The notes under the pieces: model-generated
The model's database searches: none
Seen by the model: the letters and a program-made list of their open reading frames with translations, nothing else
Told to the model about the DNA's origin: nothing
Translations under genes and position numbers: made by a program
NCBI RefSeq assembly: GCF_000236035.1
Contig: NZ_JH393260.1
Coordinates: forward strand, 54,952-89,471
DNA length: 34,520 nt
Source: Vreelandella boliviensis LC1
GTDB taxonomy: Bacteria > Pseudomonadota > Gammaproteobacteria > Pseudomonadales > Halomonadaceae
Direction of reading: 5' to 3'
In this document: piece after piece, positions 1 through 7,837 of the stretch
Position numbering within the stretch: position 1 is the stretch's first letter
Layout of the letters: every line of letters begins with the position of its first letter

Positions 1-20
1 AATGACAAATTTATCCGCCA

Positions 21-3000
21 TTACTGATGTCTGCGCAGCTTACCCCCAATCACCAGCATACACGGGGTAAGCAGCAGCGTAAGCGCGGTGGCGAAGGTGA
101 GCCCACCGGCAATGGCGCTCGACATCTGCGTCCACCACTGGGCGGAGGGCGCATTAAAGCCAAGGGCCGGGGTGAACAGATCAACATTGATCCCCAGCAC
201 CATCGGCATCAGTCCCAGCACCGTGGTAATCGCCGTTAGCAGCACCGGGCGCAGGCGCAAACAGCCCGCTTCGAGCGCGGCTTCGCCGGGTGTCATACCT
301 TGTCCCCGCAGCTCGTTGTAGGTATCGATCAAGACAATGTTGTTATTGACCACGATACCCGCCAGGGCAATCACCCCCATTCCCACCATGACAATGCCGA
401 AGGCCTGACCGGTAATCAGTAAGCCCATCAGCACCCCCGCGGTGGAGAACACAATCGCCGAGAGCACCAGTCCCGCCTGATAGAAGCTATTGAACTGGGT
501 GACCAGAATCAGCGCCATCAAGGCGATCGCAATCAAGAACGCGCTGGCTAAGAACTGCATCGCTTCCTGTTGATCTTCCTGCTCGCCCGCCACGTTGACC
601 ATCAAGCCGTCAGGCAAGCTGTCCCTGCCGGCCTCTAGCAGGGCGCCCAGGCGTTCATCGGCGAGATAGCCGGGTGCCAGATCCGCTTCAATGGTAATCG
701 CTCGGCGGCCATCGATGCGATTAAGGGTGCCGACTTTAGGAGCAGGGGTCAGCGTGACAAAGTGTGAAATGGGCACCTGACCCCGCTGGGTATTGATCGT
801 CAACCGTTCAAGCTGATCCAGTGAGCGCCAGTTTTGCGGCAGGCGCACGCGGATATCCACTTCATCGCTGACTTCCGGCGGGCGATAGCTCGCCACCTGA
901 AGGCCGGTGGTCAACAACTGCACCGCGCTACCAATGGCCGTCACGTCGGTGCCCATGCGAGCAGCGGCTTCACGATCAACGTTAACCCGCCACTCCACGC
1001 CGGGTAGGCTGCGGTTATCCTGAATATCGGTAAAGCCACCCAGCTCGCGCATTAACTGGCTTAGTTGGTTAACCCCGGCATCGGCAACGTCAGGGTCGGT
1101 GGCGCTCACTTCCAGCACAATGGGCTTGCCGCCGCCGGGGCCCATCTCCTGCTCCTGAAACTCTAGCGTAATGCCGGGAATATCCTGGGCTCGCTTGGCC
1201 ATATCGTCCAAAATAGCCTGGGCAGGGCGACGCTCATGCCAGTCGATAAACTGGAATTGCAGCATGCCAATCACGTCGTTGCCCATCTGCTCGTTAGGTA
1301 CTGCAAAAGAGCGCGCATACAACGCCCTCACTTCGCTCATGCCGGATAGTTTGGCTTCGACCCGCTGTACAATGGCGTCGGTCTCCACGGCGGAGAAGTC
1401 GCCTCGTGCGCGCACCAGCACCTGGGCGCTGTCGGGCTCCACGGCTGGGAAGAAGTCGACACCGTGGTTAAAGCGCGCATAGCCGGTATATAGCAACGCC
1501 ATTAATAGCACCGTCACCAGCAGCACCCAGGCAGGGTGCAGCAGCAGCTTAGCCAGCAGATGGCGATAGCCGCGCCCAAAGGAGGTCGTCGCTTCTTCAT
1601 GGTTGCTATCTGCATGTGTCGCGTCTGTTGGTTTGGCCTCCGAGCGCGTAAACAAGCGCCCTAGCGTGGGCAAAAACACCAGCGCCATGGCCAGCGATGC
1701 CAGCAGGCACAAAATCACCGTAGCGGGCAGGTACTTCATAAACTGGCCGACCACGCCGGGCCAGAACAGCAGGGGAATAAATACCGCCAGCGTAGTGGCA
1801 GTAGAGGCAATTACCGGCCAGCTCATACGTGAAGCGGCGTTAAGCCACGCCTGGTGAGGCGTTTGGCCATCGCGCAAATGGCGGTCGGCAAGCTCACTGA
1901 CCACGATCGCGCCGTCCACCAGCATGCCCGCCACCAGAATCAGCGCAAACAGCACCACGATATTGAGCGTAAAACCAAACGCCCATACCAGCAGAATGCC
2001 GGTTAAGAAGGCGCCGGGTATAGTAAGCCCCACCAGCAGTGCCATGCGCCAGCCCATCACCGCGACCACCACGATCAGCACCAGTACCACGGCGGTCAGC
2101 ACGTTGTTGAGCAGCTCGGATAGCATATTCTCAACGGTGGTCGACTCATCCAGAATGGTGGTGAAGCGCAGCTGCTCGGGAAGCAAATCATCGGCTTCGG
2201 CTAAGCGGTCACGTACTGCACCAATGGTGGCGATAATATTGGCCCCGGCGCGCTTGGAAACTTCCAGCACCACCGCGGGTTGGTCATCAATACGGGCAAA
2301 GCCTTCCGGCTCTTTATAGGTAGGGTTGATCCACGCCACATCGCCAAAGGTGACCACGCGATCCTCATCGACCTTGACCGGCATATTCATGACATCCTCA
2401 ACGGACTCAATAATGCCGGGGACTTTTAACGCCAGGCGGCCCGCGCCGGTATCCAGGCTGCCCGCTGCCACCAGACGGTTATTGCGCGATACCTGATTAA
2501 ACAACGCATCAAAATCGACCCCGTAGCTCTCCAACACCAATGGATCAACGACGATTTCCAGCATGTCTTCCCGCTCACCGGCAATGTCGACTTCCAGCAC
2601 ATCGGCGATGCCTTCGATCTCCTCTTGCAGGCGCCGGGCAATCGTCATTCGTTCACGAGTATCCAGTTGCCCGGAGAGACCAATAGTCAACACCGGAAAC
2701 TCCGAAACGTTGACCTCCATCACCCGCGGTTCATCGGCTTCTGAGGGCAGTTCACTGCGGGCAATATCTACCCGGTCACGCACATCGGTCAGTGCGGTGT
2801 CCGGGTCAAAGCCGGGGTCGAACTCCAGCGTTATCGATCCATGCCCTTCGCTGGATTGGGCGGTGAACTTGCGCAACCCCTCAATGCCGCGAAGCTCCTG
2901 TTCCATGGGACGAATCAACAGTCGCTCGCCGTCCTCGGGGCTAACGCCTTCCAATGATAAAGACACATAAATCATCGGTATGGTGACGTCAGGATTAGCC

Positions 3001-3107
3001 TCTTTAGGAATCATCAGCCAAGCAACGATACCCGCCAGTAGAAGACTTACTAACAGCAGTAGCGTGGTTCGGGTGTGGGCTAGCGCCGCATCAATCAACT
3101 GGCGCAT
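21..3107 (-). CDS. RND-family efflux pump inner-membrane subunit
   Basis: Proton-driven export of drugs or other small molecules from periplasm or inner-membrane leaflet, normally as a trimer with a periplasmic adaptor and an outer-membrane channel. The length (about 1028 residues from this start), the N-terminal hydrophobic helix, a large periplasmic loop, a middle block of helices, a second loop and a C-terminal helix block match the AcrB/HAE family. In the fourth helix the usual Asp-Asp pair reads VDGAIVV, so one Asp is Gly, as in some RND branches. I chose the Met at 3107 (MRQLIDAAL) because AGGA lies 8 bases upstream and the frame upstream is inside the adaptor gene; a start at 3203 is possible but would overlap that gene by 113 bases. 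It overlaps the adaptor by 17 bases, implying translational coupling. No outer-membrane factor is visible; TolC may be elsewhere. Substrate unknown. Confidence 0.93.
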   Translation of the reverse strand: MRQLIDAALAHTRTTLLLLVSLLLAGIVAWLMIPKEANPDVTIPMIYVSLSLEGVSPEDGERLLIRPMEQELRGIEGLRKFTAQSSEGHGSITLEFDPGFDPDTALTDVRDRVDIARSELPSEADEPRVMEVNVSEFPVLTIGLSGQLDTRERMTIARRLQEEIEGIADVLEVDIAGEREDMLEIVVDPLVLESYGVDFDALFNQVSRNNRLVAAGSLDTGAGRLALKVPGIIESVEDVMNMPVKVDEDRVVTFGDVAWINPTYKEPEGFARIDDQPAVVLEVSKRAGANIIATIGAVRDRLAEADDLLPEQLRFTTILDESTTVENMLSELLNNVLTAVVLVLIVVVAVMGWRMALLVGLTIPGAFLTGILLVWAFGFTLNIVVLFALILVAGMLVDGAIVVSELADRHLRDGQTPHQAWLNAASRMSWPVIASTATTLAVFIPLLFWPGVVGQFMKYLPATVILCLLASLAMALVFLPTLGRLFTRSEAKPTDATHADSNHEEATTSFGRGYRHLLAKLLLHPAWVLLVTVLLMALLYTGYARFNHGVDFFPAVEPDSAQVLVRARGDFSAVETDAIVQRVEAKLSGMSEVRALYARSFAVPNEQMGNDVIGMLQFQFIDWHERRPAQAILDDMAKRAQDIPGITLEFQEQEMGPGGGKPIVLEVSATDPDVADAGVNQLSQLMRELGGFTDIQDNRSLPGVEWRVNVDREAAARMGTDVTAIGSAVQLLTTGLQVASYRPPEVSDEVDIRVRLPQNWRSLDQLERLTINTQRGQVPISHFVTLTPAPKVGTLNRIDGRRAITIEADLAPGYLADERLGALLEAGRDSLPDGLMVNVAGEQEDQQEAMQFLASAFLIAIALMALILVTQFNSFYQAGLVLSAIVFSTAGVLMGLLITGQAFGIVMVGMGVIALAGIVVNNNIVLIDTYNELRGQGMTPGEAALEAGCLRLRPVLLTAITTVLGLMPMVLGINVDLFTPALGFNAPSAQWWTQMSSAIAGGLTFATALTLLLTPCMLVIGGKLRRHQ

Positions 3108-4236
3108 GAACGTTATCCTGTTCCGCGGGCTGCTCTGAGGAGCGTTGCGACGACGGTTGCGAAATAATCGCCTCTTCAGCAGGCACTGGGGTGACCGTTT
3201 CACCGGTTTCCACCATGCCTGCGCCTAACGTAATCAGGCGCAACGGATCAGGCAGGCCGGTCACGTAGGCGCGTTGGATATCGGCGCTGACAAGCTCAAC
3301 GGCAGTTAGCTGCACCTGATCGTTGTCATCCAGATGCTTGACCGCCAGTTGGCCTTCACTATTCAAGCTCAACAGCGCGGGCGAAAGAGTATGCACATGG
3401 CGGGGGGGGAGCGTAATCGTCAGCTCCGCGCTGCCACCCGCCAAGCGTTTTCCAGCAGGATTATCCAGCGTGGCTTCGACATAAAAGCTACGCGTGGCCT
3501 CTTCGGCGCGGTGGCTAATAAAGGTCAGCTCGCCTTCTATATGGTCGCCATTAAGCAGCCGAGCAGTCACCGGCAGCCCCACGCTTAAATCGCCCACCTG
3601 CTGCTGAGAAACCCAGGCAGCACCTTTCAAGCGACGGTCATCGACCAACTGCCCCCACTCTTCGCCGGGCTGTAGCAGGTCACCTAGTTCCACCTGAACG
3701 CGATTGAGTACGCCATCAAACGGCGCGGTGGGGTGGCTGTCATCTAGTTGCTTCTGCAGTTGCGCCAGCGAAGCGGCTCTGGCGCTTAGTGCGCTCTGCA
3801 GGCGCAGTAGTTCTGGCTGCGAAATAAGCTCCCGCTGGCGCAGATTGCGTGCCCCGGCATATTCCGCCTCGGCCACCGCTAGCTCATCGCGGGCCTGCTG
3901 CAACTGCTCGGGCAGGGCGTTGTTATCCAGCACCAGTAGGGTTTCGCCAGCTTCCACACGGCTGCCTTGCGCGACGGGCTTCTCAGCCACAAAGCCTGCT
4001 ACATTGGCGCGCAGCGTGGTTTCGCGCTCTGCCGTCAGTTGGCCCTGGATAATTTGCTGAGGAATAAACAGAGTGCTCTGCTGTACAACAATTTCGACCC
4101 GCGAGCCTGCTTCGCTGCGTGCTGGGGCGTCTGGAGGCGTCGTTTGAAAACGCTGGAAATTACCCAAAGCGAGCCATATCACTAGCGCCAGTACCAGTAG
4201 ACTAGCCAAGGCATAAGAGAAAGGGATTTTTCGCAT
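3091..4236 (-). CDS. RND efflux periplasmic adaptor (membrane fusion protein)
   Basis: Bridges the RND pump to an outer-membrane channel. The 381-residue protein has one N-terminal hydrophobic segment (about residues 8-25) that may be an anchor or uncleaved signal. A first half-lipoyl motif follows (LRANVAGFVAEKPVAQGSRV, about 75-95), then a helical hairpin rich in Glu/Gln/Leu/Arg (about 110-145), then the second half-lipoyl segment (APFDGVLNRVQVELGDLL), then beta-barrel and membrane-proximal domains. This order is that of HlyD/AcrA-type adaptors. It is the first gene of a two-gene minus-strand operon and its end overlaps the pump start. The region upstream is shared with mdh on the other strand and carries three 15-bp tandem repeats that could be regulatory. 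No lipobox cysteine is seen. Confidence 0.92.
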   Translation of the reverse strand: MRKIPFSYALASLLVLALVIWLALGNFQRFQTTPPDAPARSEAGSRVEIVVQQSTLFIPQQIIQGQLTAERETTLRANVAGFVAEKPVAQGSRVEAGETLLVLDNNALPEQLQQARDELAVAEAEYAGARNLRQRELISQPELLRLQSALSARAASLAQLQKQLDDSHPTAPFDGVLNRVQVELGDLLQPGEEWGQLVDDRRLKGAAWVSQQQVGDLSVGLPVTARLLNGDHIEGELTFISHRAEEATRSFYVEATLDNPAGKRLAGGSAELTITLPPRHVHTLSPALLSLNSEGQLAVKHLDDNDQVQLTAVELVSADIQRAYVTGLPDPLRLITLGAGMVETGETVTPVPAEEAIISQPSSQRSSEQPAEQDNVHAPVD

Positions 4237-4520
4237 GGAGCGTCCATGTCCTTAGCAAAACAAGAAAGGAAGGCATAAAACCGAAGATACCATAGCGCAA
4301 CTCAACCTTTTCAGCGAGCAGCAAGCCGCAGAGGGAATGGCAAGTATGACAAATGGCCGGTATGTCGATAGATAGTATGTCTGTAGATCGTATGTCTATA
4401 GATAGTAGTCTCATGTCTGATTGAGTTTTTGCCCGGCTGGGCATACCATCTTTGCGTCTTGAGTTCTGTTAAGCCACTCCTCAGGCGAGAACCATCCCTA
4501 GGCGAACCAATCAAGGAGCA
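4237..4520. promoter_or_regulatory. Divergent promoter region between the efflux operon and mdh
   Basis: The 284 bases separate two divergently transcribed units, so promoters for both must lie here or nearby. The visible feature is a set of direct repeats at 4360-4404. I cannot place -35/-10 boxes with confidence. The mdh ribosome site (AAGGAG) is at 4513-4518. Confidence 0.5.
4360..4404. repeat. Three 15-bp direct tandem repeats
   Basis: The units are GTATGTCGATAGATA, GTATGTCTGTAGATC and GTATGTCTATAGATA at 4360-4374, 4375-4389 and 4390-4404. They are back to back with 2-3 differences between units. A fourth, degraded half (GTAGTCTCATGTCT) follows. The period of 15 is not a helical turn multiple. 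They sit in a divergent promoter region, so iterated operators or simple slippage are both possible. Confidence 0.85.
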
Positions 4521-4523
4521 ATG

Positions 4524-5498
4524 ATGAAAGATCCAGTACGTATTGCGATTACCGGCGGCGCCGGTCAGATCAGCTACTCTCTTATTTTCCGCATCGCCGC
4601 TGGCGACATGTTGGGGCCGGATCAGCCTGTCATTCTCCAGCTTCTGGAAATTCCCCAGGCCATGGACGCCCTGAACGGCGTGGTAATGGAAGTTAATGAC
4701 TGTGCTTTCCCGCTGGTGCAAGAGATTGTTGCCACCGACGATCCGAACACTGCGTTCAAAGACGCTGATTACGCCCTGCTGGTTGGCGCCCGTCCGCGCG
4801 GCCCAGGCATGGAACGTAAAGACCTGCTGGAAGCCAACGCAGCGATCTTCTCTGTTCAAGGTAAAGCGCTAAACGATCACGCCAGCCGTGACGTAAAAGT
4901 GCTGGTTGTCGGTAACCCGGCCAACACCAACGCTCTGATTGCTTCCTGCAACGCGCCGGATCTGGACGCAGGCCAGTTTACCGCCATGACGCGTTTGGAT
5001 CACAACCGTGCCCTGACCCAGCTGGCTCAGAAAACCGGTAAGCACGTCACTGACGTTGAAAACATGATCATCTGGGGCAACCACAGTGCCACCCAGTATC
5101 CGGATCTGGCCCAGTGCAAAGTCGACGGCAAAGCAGCGTTCGATCTGGTTGAGCGCGACTGGTACGAAAACGACTTTATCCCCACCGTGCAGCAGCGCGG
5201 CGCGGCGATCATCAAAGCACGTGGCGCCTCTTCTGCCGCCTCTGCTGCTTCTTCCGCCATCGACCATATGCACGACTGGGCGCTGGGTTCCAAAGGCATC
5301 GTCAGCATGGCGATTCCGTCTGATGGCAGCTACGGTATCGACGAAGGCATCATCTACTCTTACCCAGTGCGTTGCCAGGGTGGCAAGTATGAAATCGTTC
5401 AAGGCTTCGAAATTAACGAATTCAGCCAAGAGAAGATGAAAGCCACCGAGAAAGAACTGCGCGAAGAGCGTGCTGCAGTCGAGCACCTGCTCGGCTAA
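4524..5498 (+). CDS. mdh: Malate dehydrogenase (NAD-dependent)
   Basis: Oxidises malate to oxaloacetate in the TCA cycle, in the cytoplasm. The product (324-325 residues) has the N-terminal Rossmann dinucleotide loop (ITGGAGQI), a conserved NPANTNALI segment, the substrate-binding/catalytic block [11 protein letters not shown] and [12 protein letters not shown] with the active-site His, and the typical C-terminal helix. It belongs to the cytosolic-MDH-like group found in many proteobacteria, not the E. coli-type Mdh. Two ATGs are adjacent (4521 and 4524). I prefer 4524 because AAGGAG ends 5 bases before it and 2 before the other, and homologues I know start with MKxPVR. Transcribed alone: a strong hairpin terminator follows and the upstream gene is divergent. 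A highly biased codon choice suggests strong expression. Confidence 0.96.
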   Translation: MKDPVRIAITGGAGQISYSLIFRIAAGDMLGPDQPVILQLLEIPQAMDALNGVVMEVNDCAFPLVQEIVATDDPNTAFKDADYALLVGARPRGPGMERKDLLEANAAIFSVQGKALNDHASRDVKVLVVGNPANTNALIASCNAPDLDAGQFTAMTRLDHNRALTQLAQKTGKHVTDVENMIIWGNHSATQYPDLAQCKVDGKAAFDLVERDWYENDFIPTVQQRGAAIIKARGASSAASAASSAIDHMHDWALGSKGIVSMAIPSDGSYGIDEGIIYSYPVRCQGGKYEIVQGFEINEFSQEKMKATEKELREERAAVEHLLG

Positions 5499-5536
5499 AC
5501 GCGCCCGCTGACGCTTCAACATGAGCGCCAGTAAAC

Positions 5537-5571
5537 GCAAAACCCCGCAAGCTAGGCTTGCGGGGTTTTTT
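5537..5571 (+). terminator. Rho-independent terminator of mdh
   Basis: A perfect 10-bp stem, CCCCGCAAGC (5543-5552) with GCTTGCGGGG (5556-5565), has a TAG loop. It is preceded by A-rich sequence and followed by six T residues. Confidence 0.95.
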
Positions 5572-5669
5572 GTTGGGCTAGTTATGAGGCTTGCTCATAG
5601 AGATACTCGAATTTTTGGCAGAAAGAGTGTCAAATGGTTAGACGAGCTATATGGGGTTAGGGGGTTAAA

Positions 5670-5903
5670 ATGCATGCGATTGAATTTGAGATGGATATTC
5701 AGAATGGGATGGTTAAAATCCCCGATGAGTATGAGCATTTGAAGAACAGGCATGCCAGAATCGTTGTGTTGTATGAAAATACATCGGATGAGGCAGACGC
5801 TTCTGTTAAACAGGTTGCAATCGATTTTACGTCTGTAAAAGCTCCTTCCTTGGTCGCTCAGGAAGGAGTCGAATACCAAAGGAACTTGCGGGATGAATGG
5901 TAA
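5670..5903 (+). CDS. Small antitoxin-like protein, partner of the PIN-domain gene
   Basis: This 77-residue protein begins MHAIEFEMDIQNGMVKIPDE, the kind of short beta-strand N-terminus (DNA-binding swapped-hairpin or related fold) seen in small antitoxins encoded just before PIN-domain genes. The C-terminal half is polar and acidic, ending YQRNLRDEW, which would suit binding to a toxin. A purine-rich AGGGGG lies about 6 bases before the ATG. Its last 11 bases overlap the PIN gene, the usual toxin-antitoxin arrangement, so it probably represses the pair's promoter and neutralises the partner. The role is inferred from context and size; I do not recognise a specific named family. Confidence 0.75.
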   Translation: MHAIEFEMDIQNGMVKIPDEYEHLKNRHARIVVLYENTSDEADASVKQVAIDFTSVKAPSLVAQEGVEYQRNLRDEW

Positions 5904-6279
5904 TTACCTGCTTGACACTAATGTCTTCATTAATGCCATTGAACGTCAGTTGCGTCTGCCTCCTGCTCATTACGCCTATTCTGTCATTACAGAACTTGAA
6001 CTTCTGGCCTTTCCCGGCTTGTTGCCACAGGAAGAGCACGCCATTAAAGTGATATTAGCTCAGTTAACAAGAGTGGAACTGGATCATCAGGTCAAAACTG
6101 AAACCATCAAGGTACGGCGTAGTACTCAAATGAAACTGCCTGATAGTATTATCTCTGCTTCTGCTTCTGCTTCTGCTTCTGCATTTGTAGCATCATCTAC
6201 GTTGTTTACTGACGACATCAAGCTAGCAGCAAAACATAGTGGCAATGTGATCTCGCTTGATGCTCTTCTAAGCCGTTAA
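5893..6279 (+). CDS. PIN-domain (VapC-like) ribonuclease toxin
   Basis: PIN-domain toxins are Mg-dependent endoribonucleases that cut tRNA, rRNA or mRNA. Seen here in 128 residues: the first acidic residue in YLLDTNVFI (D8), the second in SVITELEL (E36), the third in LPDSII (D84), and a C-terminal TDD (residues 106-108). Between the third and fourth acidic positions the protein carries SA repeated five times (residues 88-97), encoded by a hexanucleotide tract. Compared with the usual spacing (LPDAII...TND) this is about four residues too long, so the activity of this copy is uncertain. It overlaps its antitoxin by 11 bases, and no terminator of the T-tract type follows. The facing HAD gene ends 97 bases away. 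Confidence 0.85.
   Translation: MNGNYLLDTNVFINAIERQLRLPPAHYAYSVITELELLAFPGLLPQEEHAIKVILAQLTRVELDHQVKTETIKVRRSTQMKLPDSIISASASASASAFVASSTLFTDDIKLAAKHSGNVISLDALLSR
6154..6183 (+). repeat. Hexanucleotide (TCTGCT) tandem repeat inside the PIN toxin
   Basis: Four perfect TCTGCT units (6154-6177) are followed by TCTGCA (6178-6183). They are in frame and encode Ser-Ala five times. The unit length is a multiple of three, so copy-number changes alter the protein length without shifting the frame. Confidence 0.95.
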
Positions 6280-6323
6280 TCATTTATCTCTATGTGATAA
6301 TCCCCAGCGCGCCCGCGAAGTCG

Positions 6324-6359
6324 ACCCGGCGTGGAGGCAACGCGCAGTGGTGCCGGGGT
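6324..6359. terminator. Weak hairpin between convergent genes
   Basis: CCCGGC (6325-6330) can pair with GCCGGG (6352-6357) across a 21-base loop, between the convergent PIN toxin and HAD genes. There is no T tract, so a terminator role is only a guess. Confidence 0.25.
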
Positions 6360-6375
6360 TTCACCGTTCTCCAGC

Positions 6376-7032
6376 TCAATCCCGCAAACTCATGATCCGC
6401 CACTGGCGCTCTTTGGCGATTTCGCGCAGTGTGTCGTCAGGGTCCACCGCGACGGGGTGCTCGACTATTTCTAACAGCGGCAAATCATTGTGCGAGTCAC
6501 TATAGAACCACGCGCCTTCCATGGTCAGGTCTTGACCTTCCAGCCACTGTTCTAAACGAGTGACTTTGCCTTCGCGGTAGCTGGGAATGCCCGAGGCTCG
6601 CCCTGTGTAGCGGCCCTCTTTGACTTCTGGATTCACCGCGATTAAGTGATCCACCCCCAGGCGTTCGGCAATCGGAGCGGTAATAAAGCGGTTGGTGGCG
6701 GTAATAATCAGCAGCGTGTCGCCTTTGGTGCGGTGTCGAGCAAGCAGCTCTTCCGCTTTGGGCAGAATATTTGGCTCGATTTTGCTGGCCATAAACTGCT
6801 GGTGCCATGCAGAAAGTTGTTCAGGAGAGTTATCGGCCAACGGCTTAAGCGCCATTTCCAAAAAGGCAGCCATATCCAGAGTGCCTGCGTTGTAATCGGC
6901 CATGAAGCGCTCATTGGCTTCCCGGTAAGCCACCGGGTCGACTGCCCCTTGTTCGAGTAAAAACTCGCCCCAGGCATGATCGCTGTCGATGGATAGCAGC
7001 GTATTATCCAAATCGAAAATGGCCAGACTCAC
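6376..7032 (-). CDS. HAD-superfamily (subfamily IB) phosphatase
   Basis: A small cytoplasmic phosphatase of the SerB/histidinol-phosphatase-like HAD IB group. Seen in 218 residues: motif I FDLDNTLL (nucleophile D7, acid D9), a helical cap rich in acidic residues (about 15-85), motif II Thr/Ser in LLIITATNRF, and motif IV in FYSDSHNDLPLL. The start is GTG at 7032, with AGGGGAG about 5 bases upstream. The next gene, rppH, is divergent. The same neighbour pair (HAD phosphatase beside rppH-ptsP) is known in Pseudomonas, which supports the assignment. The substrate cannot be told from sequence; phosphoserine or histidinol phosphate are possibilities in this subfamily. Confidence 0.88.
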   Translation of the reverse strand: MSLAIFDLDNTLLSIDSDHAWGEFLLEQGAVDPVAYREANERFMADYNAGTLDMAAFLEMALKPLADNSPEQLSAWHQQFMASKIEPNILPKAEELLARHRTKGDTLLIITATNRFITAPIAERLGVDHLIAVNPEVKEGRYTGRASGIPSYREGKVTRLEQWLEGQDLTMEGAWFYSDSHNDLPLLEIVEHPVAVDPDDTLREIAKERQWRIMSLRD

Positions 7033-7257
7033 GGCGCTCCCCTTTTTTAGTCAGTGGTAGTAAGTGGTTAGTGTTGGTGCAAAAGACGTTAGTAAGGCAA
7101 ATAGCGGACGCGGATTATCGCAGAGTCGCCCTGCCATTCCCACCAACGATCAGGCTAATACACAGTAAGCATTCACCACTTAGCGTTATATTGTATTGAT
7201 ACGCCTGTCACCCTTGTGGAAAAATGGGGACAACTGAAAATTTATAAGGTGATGTCC

Positions 7258-7749
7258 GTGATCGACGCTGACGGCTTTCGCCCCAATGTTGGCATCATCA
7301 TTGCCAATAGCCAGGGGCAGCTGCTTTGGGCGCGTCGGGTAGGTCAAAATGCGTGGCAATTTCCCCAGGGGGGCATCAATGCAAGCGAGACGCCACAACA
7401 AGCACTTTTTCGTGAGCTTTACGAAGAGATCGGCCTAACCGCCGACGATGTTGATATTGTTGCCTGCACCCGGGGCTGGCTACGCTACCGTCTGCCACGA
7501 CGTATGATTCGCACACATTCGCGTCCGGTCTGTATAGGCCAGAAGCAGAAGTGGTTTTTACTTAAAATCCGTTGCCAGGAAAGCCAAATATGTATGACGG
7601 CAACCCCTACACCCGAGTTTGATGGGTGGCGGTGGGTAAGCTATTGGTACCCGCTAGGGCAGGTAGTGCCTTTTAAGCGAGAGGTATATCGGCGTGCGTT
7701 GCGAGAGTTGTCTCCCCGCGTTCAGCGCCTGGCACAGGATGAAGGTTAG
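7258..7749 (+). CDS. rppH: RNA pyrophosphohydrolase (Nudix)
   Basis: Removes pyrophosphate from the 5' triphosphate end of mRNA, which opens it to RNase E decay. The N-terminus ([14 protein letters not shown]) and the Nudix box running from G39 to L60 (GG...E...RELYEEIGL, with acidic residues at 53, 56 and 57) match E. coli RppH, as do the blocks [13 protein letters not shown] and [16 protein letters not shown] chose the GTG at 7258: it aligns with the E. coli start and AAGGTG (7246-7251) sits 6 bases before it. The ATG at 7252 touches that ribosome site and is less likely; a longer frame opens at 7216. At 163 residues it is close to the family length. ptsP follows after about 90 bases, as in E. 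coli and Pseudomonas. Confidence 0.95.
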   Translation: MIDADGFRPNVGIIIANSQGQLLWARRVGQNAWQFPQGGINASETPQQALFRELYEEIGLTADDVDIVACTRGWLRYRLPRRMIRTHSRPVCIGQKQKWFLLKIRCQESQICMTATPTPEFDGWRWVSYWYPLGQVVPFKREVYRRALRELSPRVQRLAQDEG

Positions 7750-7837
7750 GGTGACGGGCCGCTGCCCAGAGTAGGGCGGCAGCAGTCTGTCAGGAAATTC
7801 CTCAGCGAGGCAAATAATAGTGAATAGTAAAACGTCC

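Noticed and set aside
4202..4859. Minus-strand frames across the mdh start region containing IYRHT repeats
   Set aside because: The repeats simply reflect the 15-bp DNA repeats and the frames run opposite the well-supported mdh gene.
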